Assembly (NCBI RefSeq): GCF_002933875.1
Contig: NZ_BFAV01000019.1
Span: 1-64,000, forward strand
Direction: 5' to 3'
From: Desulfocucumis palustris
Lineage (GTDB): Bacteria; Bacillota; Desulfotomaculia; Desulfotomaculales; Desulfocucumaceae
DNA length: 64,000 bases
Part shown: one piece after another, positions 43,593 to 50,389 of the stretch
Layout of the letters: each line of letters starts with the position of its first letter
Numbering within the stretch: position 1 is the stretch's first letter
The notes under the pieces: generated by a model
What the model saw: only the letters and a program-made list of their open reading frames with translations
Told to the model about the DNA's origin: nothing
Databases searched by the model: none
Position numbers and translations under genes: made by a program

Positions 43593-43618
43593 TCCCCCGC
43601 CTTTGAACGGGCGGGGGA
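43593..43618 (+). terminator. GC-rich hairpin before fiber B
   Basis: TCCCCCGCC pairs with GGCGGGGGA around an eight-base loop, just after the stop codon of the preceding gene and before the chosen start of fiber B. TTTAACTG follows, so the U-tract is weak. Confidence 0.5.
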
Positions 43619-43655
43619 TTTAACTGTCCAATACAATGGAAGTCAGGTGGTATGG

Positions 43656-46502
43656 ATGACTTACTTTAACAAGATGTTTGGTCGCCTGGGCACTGTGTTG
43701 ACTGATGGGCGGGAACAGGCGGAAGGTAAAATTTTAGTCCGTTCTCCAGGTAAGTCAGGTGCGGAAGGCGCTATAGCTATTCCGGTTCATAATAGAGTTT
43801 TCGGGCGGGTTGAAGACATTACGGAGCCGCCAAGAACAATACTCCGGTATAGCCCTGTAAGGGATGCCTTTGTGCGCTCCAGGGTCCCGGCACTGAGCTA
43901 TGGCTTTGAGCAGCAGCTTATTATCGGCAGTGGCACTGAAGAATACCGGAGCTACCTGGTATTTGATGTTAGAATTCCCCAGGGTGTTGCTTTAGATAAG
44001 GCTGAACTGAGGTTAACCGGATTTTCCGAAGACAGTGGCGCTGATTGTTTTTTGTATTCCGCGGCCACTAACTGGAGAGAGTCGGATATAAACTGGAAGA
44101 ACCAGCCGGGTGCCGGCGGCTTAATCGTAACGTCCCGGAGTGGTTATGAACTAAAATTTGATTTATTATCCTGCATTGAAGCTTTTCGGGCCGGCGGCGG
44201 GGCCGGGGAGATAGGTTTCGTGGTAGAGGGGGCCGGCCTGCAATACTACTATTCAAGAGAAGGCAGCATACCTCCGGTACTTGAAGTGGTTTACTATGAC
44301 CCTAATGTAATGAGCTTCGGTAGGTCCGCCAAACGTGGCTCCATGAGGGTTCAGAGACCGGATAAGCGGGGTGTGCCGGCTGTTCTTGAAGTTGTAGGCC
44401 ATTGGCGGAATAATGATGTCCCCGGAGTTATTACTGTTCACAGGGATGATGTTTCTCCTGCCTGTCTTATTGTTTCCAGACCTGAAACACCCGGCGCGTT
44501 ATTAATCCGGCAGGCGGATAAGGGTATTATTACCGGTTCGCTTGTTGTGGGAAAGCCAAACAGCCTTTTTTGCGAAGGTGTATTACACGTCAATAAACCG
44601 GATGTGCCGGTTACACTGGCGGTTAGTTTTAACAACAGTGTTGAAGGCGCCATTCAGGTTTTTACCACTGATTCTGATGATACTGAAGCTGTTGTCGCTG
44701 TCACCCGCGCCCAGGAAACCGGCGTGGTGGGTGTTAAGCCTAAAAATGAAGTATCCTCCGTGATGGCTGTCCGCAGCAGTGTGGATGAGTCCGTGGAAAG
44801 CAGCATGGCCGTAAGCCGACCCGGAGCTCCAGGTAAACTTTTTATTAAAGAGAATCATGTTGTTGCGGGGCGGATCGCTGTTAGGAATTTAAGCAGTGAA
44901 AACGTCCGCTCGGAGATCATTGTCAACCGGCCAAGTGCTGCCGGTGTGATTTACATCAAAGACAGCGGTTATGCCACAGGGCGTATTGTTGTTAGGAATT
45001 CAAGCAGTGAAAGCATCGGCTCGGAGATTATTGTCAACCGGCCAAGTGCTTCCGGTGTGATTCATATCAAAGACAGCGGTTATGCTACAGGGCGTATTGT
45101 TGTTAGGAATTCAAGCAGTGAAAGCATCGGCTCGGAGATTATTGTCAACCATCCAAGCGCTGCCGGTGTGATTCACATCAAAGACAGCGGTTATGTCGCA
45201 GGGCGGATCATTGTTAGAAATTCAAGCAGTGAAAACGTCGGTTCGGAGATTATTGTCAATCATCCAAGTGCTGTCGGTGTGATTCACATCAAAGTTAGCG
45301 GTTATGCTCCAGGCCGGCTTTTTATCAACCAGCCGGGGATTATTGGTTTAATATGCATTAAGCATGATAAATATATCCCGGGAAATCTGACTGTTGGAAA
45401 ACCTGTTCTTGAGGGCTCCATAGCGGTTAAGGCGCATGGTAATGTGCCGGGCAGGATAAGTGTGCGTAAGGTGGAGTCCTTATTGGGGCGATTGTTCATC
45501 AGCCATCCGCAGGTGGCGGGGGCAGTGGAGCTGAAGGAAAAGAAACAAACTTCCGGCCGGATCCTGGTGCGTGCCGGGGGTGCAACAAAACAGCCTGCTT
45601 TTATCAGAATTAAGCTCAACCATATAAAGCGGGCGGTTATGAACATCACCGGGGCCGGTGTTGTGCCGGGTGTGCTGGGTATTGTTTCGCAGTGTGTTTT
45701 TGGCAAGATTCATATCCCCGCTTACGATGGCTCAGAAGAGCCGGGTGTGGTTGAAGTTCGGGTTAAGTACCTGTCAGATGTGGGATCTGTTTTAAGGATA
45801 GGACATGGAAGTATCGTTTCCGGCTCGATGGTCATTAGCAAGCGTAAGGTGCATGGCTCATTGGTGCTCGGTAAACCGCTAATTTTAGGCGCTTTGGGTG
45901 TAAGTCGCCCTATTGAGCATGGCCGCGTGGTAATTAGCAAATATTTTACTTATGGTAAAATATTACTCAAGTTAAGGAACCGGGCTGAAGGTAATATTGT
46001 TATCAGGCGGTATGATGAAAAGCATGTGGTTTCAAGGATGGCAGTCAGCTGCCCGGCGGCTTGCGGAGTTGTCACGGTTAAGGAGAAGCCGGGAGTTCCG
46101 GGCGTTATTGTAATTAGAAGGTTTGATGAAATAGGCGTTCAATCAAGCCTGAGCGTAAGTCGTCCGGCTGTTTTCGCCGGTATGGCAGTCAGCCGTAAGC
46201 ACCAGCAAGGTGTCCTCCGGGTAAGCCACCCTCAGAAGGCGGGCGGGCTTGCGGTGAACAGGCCGGCAGAGAGAGGCAGCATAGAAGTTAAATGTGCGGA
46301 AACAGTTCCCGGTGAAGTTCATGTCAGGCTTAACAGTGAGAAGAGCATATATTCAAGGATTGCGGTAAGTAAAACCACGGTAGACTGCCGTATGGGGGTA
46401 AATAAACCTGCCGCGGGCTGCTGCATAGGAGTAAGTAAACTTGCCTCAAATTGTTGCATGGAGATTAGAAAGGCAACTTGCGGGTATGCTTTCATAATGT
46501 AA
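43656..46502 (+). CDS. fiber cassette B, DNRLRE beta-repeat fiber ending in YAFIM
   Basis: A protein of about 948 residues. ATG 43656 lies 5 bases after AGGTGG and beyond the GC-rich hairpin; an earlier in-frame GTG overlaps the previous gene's stop region. The N terminus is followed by a DNRLRE domain at about residues 60-215 (DAFVRSRVPALSYG, RSYLVFDV). The rest is made of about 18- and 37-residue beta units (GRIVVRNSSSES, LVVGKPNS), including four nearly identical 111-bp repeats. The C terminus CGYAFIM has the same codons as fiber A and the 51-kb fiber. Unlike fiber A there is no LamG head. Confidence 0.7.
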   Translation: MTYFNKMFGRLGTVLTDGREQAEGKILVRSPGKSGAEGAIAIPVHNRVFGRVEDITEPPRTILRYSPVRDAFVRSRVPALSYGFEQQLIIGSGTEEYRSYLVFDVRIPQGVALDKAELRLTGFSEDSGADCFLYSAATNWRESDINWKNQPGAGGLIVTSRSGYELKFDLLSCIEAFRAGGGAGEIGFVVEGAGLQYYYSREGSIPPVLEVVYYDPNVMSFGRSAKRGSMRVQRPDKRGVPAVLEVVGHWRNNDVPGVITVHRDDVSPACLIVSRPETPGALLIRQADKGIITGSLVVGKPNSLFCEGVLHVNKPDVPVTLAVSFNNSVEGAIQVFTTDSDDTEAVVAVTRAQETGVVGVKPKNEVSSVMAVRSSVDESVESSMAVSRPGAPGKLFIKENHVVAGRIAVRNLSSENVRSEIIVNRPSAAGVIYIKDSGYATGRIVVRNSSSESIGSEIIVNRPSASGVIHIKDSGYATGRIVVRNSSSESIGSEIIVNHPSAAGVIHIKDSGYVAGRIIVRNSSSENVGSEIIVNHPSAVGVIHIKVSGYAPGRLFINQPGIIGLICIKHDKYIPGNLTVGKPVLEGSIAVKAHGNVPGRISVRKVESLLGRLFISHPQVAGAVELKEKKQTSGRILVRAGGATKQPAFIRIKLNHIKRAVMNITGAGVVPGVLGIVSQCVFGKIHIPAYDGSEEPGVVEVRVKYLSDVGSVLRIGHGSIVSGSMVISKRKVHGSLVLGKPLILGALGVSRPIEHGRVVISKYFTYGKILLKLRNRAEGNIVIRRYDEKHVVSRMAVSCPAACGVVTVKEKPGVPGVIVIRRFDEIGVQSSLSVSRPAVFAGMAVSRKHQQGVLRVSHPQKAGGLAVNRPAERGSIEVKCAETVPGEVHVRLNSEKSIYSRIAVSKTTVDCRMGVNKPAAGCCIGVSKLASNCCMEIRKATCGYAFIM
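44868..45311 (+). repeat. four tandem 111-bp repeats
   Basis: Four 37-codon units (GRI-x-VRN-SSE-x-SEIIVN-PSA-GVI-IK) lie in fiber B. Units two and three are nearly identical in DNA, pointing to recent duplication within an older series of related units. Confidence 0.85.
46485..46499 (+). repeat. conserved YAFIM codons, copy 2
   Basis: TATGCTTTCATAATG before the stop of fiber B. The codons are identical to copies 1 and 3 while the bases before them differ. Confidence 0.85.
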
Positions 46503-46505
46503 TGG

Positions 46506-46525
46506 ACCGGGGCGCCAGCCCCGGT
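46506..46525 (+). terminator. hairpin after fiber B
   Basis: A perfect eight-pair stem ACCGGGGC/GCCCCGGT with loop GCCA starts 4 bases after the stop codon. TTATGGTTTAAAT follows, so it is a moderate terminator. Confidence 0.65.
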
Positions 46526-46579
46526 TTATGGTTTAAATATGGATAATGAATTTAGGGTGTTCTCTTTTTTTATTTTTGT

Positions 46580-46588
46580 CCTATTCTA
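46580..46588 (+). promoter_or_regulatory. CCTATTCTA promoter-like word
   Basis: A variant of the locus word after a long T-rich run, about 100 bases before the peptidase gene. A very short frame between them (GTGGTTATAGTG...) could be a leader peptide, but nothing else supports it. Confidence 0.4.
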
Positions 46589-46691
46589 TAACTGGGTTGC
46601 CTTTACAGCAGCCGGAGGTGCTTGGAGGTGGTTATAGTGAAGGATACACATAAGAATATAAGCTTTGCCCATGATTGAGGAGGAATTTTCA

Positions 46692-47447
46692 ATGGCGGAA
46701 TTCAAAAAGCCAGTTCATTATCTGCAAACAGACAAAAAATGGTCGGGGATAATGTTCAGCAATCATAACGACCCCAAACAGACCATTGGCTCCTCCGGCT
46801 GCGGGGCCGCCTCTTTTGCCATGATTCTTACGGCATTTACCGGCAAAGCTGTTTACCCGCCGGAAATAGCGAAGATTATAGTGGATAATGGCTACCGCAC
46901 CTATAATAATGGGGTTGATTGGGGATTCTTTGCTTTCGCCGCCGGGAAGTACTGCCTTGATTTAGTCCGGAACGATTCTGCCGACGAAGCAATCAAAGCT
47001 CTTCAAAAGGGCGCGCTGATAGTGGCCAGCATGGGATCGGGGTATTTCACAAAGTCCGGTCACTACATTGTATTGTGGGGGCTGGATGAGATAAACAAAC
47101 AGATCCTGGTTAACGATCCCAACAGCACTGTTCGTACCCGGGCTCCCTATGATTTGTTCCGCCGGGAGGGCCGAATGTATTTTATCTTCTATAAAAAGGA
47201 TCAGGTGCAAAATCTCCAAAAGGAGGGGGACGAAGTGGCTAAACTGATGATTGACGATCCTGAACAGGCGTGGAAAATTAATGCCGCCAGGGAGAGTATC
47301 GACGAACTTGCGGCCAGGGGGCTGCTAAACGATCCGGAGATGCATAAGGCCGGTCTTGAAAAGCTGCCCGATTATTCCATGGAGTGGCTAAGCATTGTGT
47401 TGCTTAACCGTATTGCTGAAGCTGCCGGGGTTCGAAAGAGGGTATGA
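46692..47447 (+). CDS. C39-like cysteine peptidase, putative endolysin
   Basis: A 251-residue protein starting at ATG 46692, after GAGGAGG. Residues 1-165 look like a papain-like C39_2 peptidase: nucleophile Cys37 in SSGCGAASFAM, a His at about 124 in SGHYIVLWG and VNDPNS as the third site. Residues 190-250 (QAWKINAARESIDELAARGLLNDPE ... WLSIVLLNRI) are the C-terminal helical domain common in clostridial phage lysins. With the holin at 52 kb it may release the particles, or it may act on the wall during assembly. No signal peptide is present, consistent with holin-dependent export. Confidence 0.75.
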   Translation: MAEFKKPVHYLQTDKKWSGIMFSNHNDPKQTIGSSGCGAASFAMILTAFTGKAVYPPEIAKIIVDNGYRTYNNGVDWGFFAFAAGKYCLDLVRNDSADEAIKALQKGALIVASMGSGYFTKSGHYIVLWGLDEINKQILVNDPNSTVRTRAPYDLFRREGRMYFIFYKKDQVQNLQKEGDEVAKLMIDDPEQAWKINAARESIDELAARGLLNDPEMHKAGLEKLPDYSMEWLSIVLLNRIAEAAGVRKRV

Positions 47448-47453
47448 GGAATA

Positions 47454-47703
47454 GTGTTTCTACGATACAAAAAAGAGCGATACCCGGCGGTATCACTCTC
47501 CTTGCTAAACCTCATGGGGCGCTCAGGTCGCTCTACTACAAATGGTGTTTTTGATGAGCAGACCTTTACCAATCTGGAAGAACGTCTGGTTGATATTGAA
47601 AATACTGTAGATGATGAAATCAAGTCAGAGTGAACGGCTAACTAAGCTGGAAACCGAAGATAAGCGGGAAGTCTATTCCTATACTATTTCTAATTTAAAG
47701 TAG
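47454..47703 (+). pseudogene. frameshifted copy of the coiled-coil adaptor
   Basis: A GTG-initiated frame reads ...FTNLEERLVDIENTVDDE and then stops. A one-base shift restores the continuation SERLTKLETEDKREVYS. Together these match LEERLVDIENIVD ... DRLTRLENEDKREAY of the gene at 29588-30046. The C-terminal fiber-tip module is missing, so this is a decayed, truncated third copy. It starts with GAGGA overlapping the peptidase stop codon, so its first frame may still be translated. Confidence 0.7.
47678..47686 (+). promoter_or_regulatory. CCTATACTA promoter-like word
   Basis: An exact copy of the consensus within the pseudogene tail, about 30 bases before the next gene. ATTTCTAATTT follows it. 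The -35 region is not convincing. Confidence 0.45.
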
Positions 47704-47716
47704 TGGAGTGAAGTAA

Positions 47717-48730
47717 ATGCCATATTTTACGGGAACGAACAATTATGGGCAACAATTAGTTGATGCCATATGTGCTGCTATTGAAAGTACAGGGAAATGG
47801 GGTGATAATATTGCTTCAAATCCTCCTTCTGTTGATAATAGGTGGTGTCGAGTATATAAGTCAGTAGCCAAGGTTAATAACAAACAGCTTACTTTTGATA
47901 TAAGTTTATTAGTCGAACCTACCACTGGAGTCGGTGAGCCAAATACTTATACTGACATATGGAGTAATATGTATGGTTATTATAGCTATGGTTTGGTTAT
48001 CGGTGGTGCTTATGATTATACGCCTGGCATAACGCCTAGTGCTGGTGTATATATTGATTTGCGTAGATGTACGCTATTTTTAGCATGTTTGAGTAGCTAT
48101 ACTGGTACTAATCCTATTGAATGGCATTTAATTGTGGAAGATACTTTCATATTTTTAGCTATAATGGATGTGTACAATACAAATACTTATCGCCCCCGTA
48201 GGGCATGTGGATTTTTCGGTTCTTTGACACCACATGGCATCCATCCAGATGGTATTGGTGTTATATTATTATCATCTACAAAATCTCAAAATTTGGATAA
48301 TTATTTTACTACTGTCGATGGCCCCTGCGCCAAAGTTAATCATAATGTATTTCATACAGTACCCATCTACGGCACGACTGCATATTATGAACGGTTTAGT
48401 TCGGATAGACAATTATATTTACATCCAATATTAGTGTATACACAACCTACTGTTATATATAATGCCATGCTTATTGGTTCAATACAGAATGTGTTTGCTA
48501 CCAAGTTGAAGCGGTCAACTTTTAGAGATCTTGATTCGTCTTACGGATTTGTTAAGACAATTAAAGAAAATGAGCAGCCATACCTGTTAGTGTGGCCGTA
48601 TGCTACTGCTCCGCCAACTTATCGTTGGGCTAATAATTATTATTCCCCATATAACGGATTTCAATATGGCATGAGTGCAAATGACACTGGTGCAATTGAT
48701 TTTGTGTTAGCTGTTAAATATCAATTATAA
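47717..48730 (+). CDS. surface protein with the family N terminus, AT-rich
   Basis: A 337-residue protein, ATG with GGAGTGAAG. The start (MPYFTGTNNYGQQLVDAICAAIESTGKW) matches the M-(P/A)-x-x...(M/I)-E-x-x-G-W pattern of the large surface proteins at 16.9 and 21.3 kb and of the next gene. The rest is beta-rich with many Tyr and Thr residues and ends in AIDFVLAVKYQL. The DNA is strongly AT-rich with frequent ATA and TTA codons, unlike the early tail genes. Function unknown; a receptor-contact role is inferred from family and place. Confidence 0.6.
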   Translation: MPYFTGTNNYGQQLVDAICAAIESTGKWGDNIASNPPSVDNRWCRVYKSVAKVNNKQLTFDISLLVEPTTGVGEPNTYTDIWSNMYGYYSYGLVIGGAYDYTPGITPSAGVYIDLRRCTLFLACLSSYTGTNPIEWHLIVEDTFIFLAIMDVYNTNTYRPRRACGFFGSLTPHGIHPDGIGVILLSSTKSQNLDNYFTTVDGPCAKVNHNVFHTVPIYGTTAYYERFSSDRQLYLHPILVYTQPTVIYNAMLIGSIQNVFATKLKRSTFRDLDSSYGFVKTIKENEQPYLLVWPYATAPPTYRWANNYYSPYNGFQYGMSANDTGAIDFVLAVKYQL

Positions 48731-48767
48731 ATTAGTATTATTTATCTATAAGAAGGAGGAATATTAA

Positions 48768-49877
48768 GTGCCTATTATTCAAGGAAGATGTTTGTATAAT
48801 GAACTTTCTCAAAAATTTTTGGATGCCATGGAATCTAATGGTTGGGTTAAGGTTATGTCTTCTATTGTTGATGGTGTTCTAAAGAAAACTGTCAATGGGA
48901 AAGATATGTTTATTAGATTTGGGGCTATCACAGCAAATAGTAATCAGGTTTATGTTGGCCCATTGGAAGATTATATTCGTGGCACTACCGGTGTTACAGC
49001 TACTTTAGATAAAACAGTTGTTGGCAATACATCTACTGCTGCTGTTCATACTCTTACTGTTAATACAGCTTGCACTGCTGCTGGCACTTTTAATATTGAT
49101 TTTTCTGACAATATTCTTAATAAGCAATTTCTTATTACTGTAGCTGCTGGTAATACTACTTCTATAATTGCCACTAATATCAAGAATATCCTGGCTGCTG
49201 ATATAGATATTGCTGCTGCTTACAATGTAACTGTGACAACCAATATTGTAACTATAACTAAAAAGATAGTCGGTGATATTATTATTACATGCCAGTATGA
49301 TCAAGGTGTAAACGGAGTAAATGGTACTAAAGTAAACGACGGTGCACAATACTTTATTTATGGTAGTAATGTTGTTGCAGCTACTTCTCCGGTCGATTAT
49401 AAGTTTTATATTTATAATGACCATGTTATTATAGTTCTAACAGCTGATCCAGCAATTAACACCGCAATTAATGCAGTGGCTTATATTGGTAAACCATCTT
49501 TTTATGGTATTGCTGAAACTGACAATACGGCTTCGTTTTTTGCGTCATCAAATACTACACTGGCAACCGTTAAACCCATAAAAAATAGAACTGGTGCAAC
49601 ATTTTTACCTGTTTACAATATTTATTGTGCATTACCTTCTACCAACCCCGGACAGGGAGACCTATATTATATGGCACCAATGGAAATTGGTGATGCTATG
49701 GATGGTATTCGTGGAGAGATGCAACATATCTATGCTTTACCTGCTGCCGGTGTTATTCATGGTGATACTATAACAGTTGGTAACGAAGTGTATGATGTTT
49801 GTGTTTGTGGAAGCACCGGTAACAGTAGCTTTGCTGGCAGTAGAGTGGTGGCACTATTTAATCATTTTATTGCCTAA
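48768..49877 (+). CDS. surface protein with the family N terminus, second AT-rich copy
   Basis: A 369-residue protein, GTG with AAGGAGG 8 bases before it. The start MPIIQGRCLYNELSQKFLDAMESNGW has the shared N-terminal pattern. Residues about 85-190 (VHTLTVNTACTAAGTFNIDF ... ITCQYDQGVNG) resemble a beta domain seen repeatedly in phage tail and surface proteins. The C-terminal part (FYGIAETDNTASFFASSNTTL, GDTITVGNEVYDVCVCG) is beta-rich. AT-rich composition. A perfect terminator follows. Confidence 0.6.
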   Translation: MPIIQGRCLYNELSQKFLDAMESNGWVKVMSSIVDGVLKKTVNGKDMFIRFGAITANSNQVYVGPLEDYIRGTTGVTATLDKTVVGNTSTAAVHTLTVNTACTAAGTFNIDFSDNILNKQFLITVAAGNTTSIIATNIKNILAADIDIAAAYNVTVTTNIVTITKKIVGDIIITCQYDQGVNGVNGTKVNDGAQYFIYGSNVVAATSPVDYKFYIYNDHVIIVLTADPAINTAINAVAYIGKPSFYGIAETDNTASFFASSNTTLATVKPIKNRTGATFLPVYNIYCALPSTNPGQGDLYYMAPMEIGDAMDGIRGEMQHIYALPAAGVIHGDTITVGNEVYDVCVCGSTGNSSFAGSRVVALFNHFIA

Positions 49878-49898
49878 TAAGAATTTTAACCGCCAAGT

Positions 49899-49937
49899 CT
49901 AAAAACCTTCGCCCTCAGGCGAAGGTTTTTAGATAAT
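49899..49937 (+). terminator. perfect 15-pair Rho-independent terminator
   Basis: CTAAAAACCTTCGCC and GGCGAAGGTTTTTAG form a perfect stem around CTCA. The T-run is part of the right arm and the stem reads equally in both directions. Confidence 0.85.
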
Positions 49938-50028
49938 CTGTGTATTTTGGTTTATTCAAACATAACTTGTCAATTTTTGCTTTATAGTAATGTATGAAGA
50001 TGATTCCGAAATGAAAACCACCATAAAA

Positions 50029-50133
50029 TTAAGCCCACCTGCTTAGTACAATGTTCTCAATACACGCGTCATTGGAGGCAAAACCAGCGTTTTTGATCAA
50101 GCGCGACAGCGGAATCTCTTTGTAACTGATCAT
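50029..50133 (-). other. short minus-strand frame with a strong ribosome binding site
   Basis: Reading the minus strand, AAGGAGGGG lies 7 bases before an ATG that opens 34 codons (MISYKEIPLSRLIKNAGFAS ...) and ends at TAA. It may be the 5' stub of a broken gene or a small peptide; the family is not recognised. It runs against all surrounding tail genes, in the only part of the fiber region without a clear plus-strand gene. Confidence 0.25.
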
Positions 50134-50169
50134 CTCTATGCCCCTCCTTGAATTTATTTGCATCTTTCA

Positions 50170-50389
50170 GATGTATAAATTCAATTTAGCAAGAGGACCA
50201 TATCCGGTGTTCAACTTTGCCGGAGAAGGTGTACAGTTTCAAACGGAAATACTGTTTAATCACTGTGGTCAAACTGTTCAGTTTGACCAGGAATATTCAT
50301 TAGTAGGTGGAAAGTTTAGTTATGTTACCATTAATGGTTTTATGCTTGGTAGTTTGATTGAGGTGAGAATTGGTTGGGGATTAATTTAA
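50170..50389 (+). CDS. small protein before the third fiber
   Basis: A frame of about 72 codons, from ATG 50170, reads MYKFNLARGPYPVFNFAGEG and continues with beta-like strands (VQFQTEILF, KFSYVTINGFMLGSLIEVRI). It overlaps the start of the third fiber by 16 bases, as the cassette A genes do (30.7/31.3 kb). No good ribosome binding site is seen, so it may be a displaced fragment of a longer protein. Confidence 0.4.

Noticed and set aside
46628-46678. Sixteen-codon frame with GGAGG before the peptidase gene
   Set aside because: Could be a leader peptide, but there is no attenuator or conserved feature to support it.
47454-47633. Intact 59-codon gene after the peptidase
   Set aside because: The continuation of its similarity lies in another frame, so a frameshifted pseudogene is the better call, although the first frame may still be translated.
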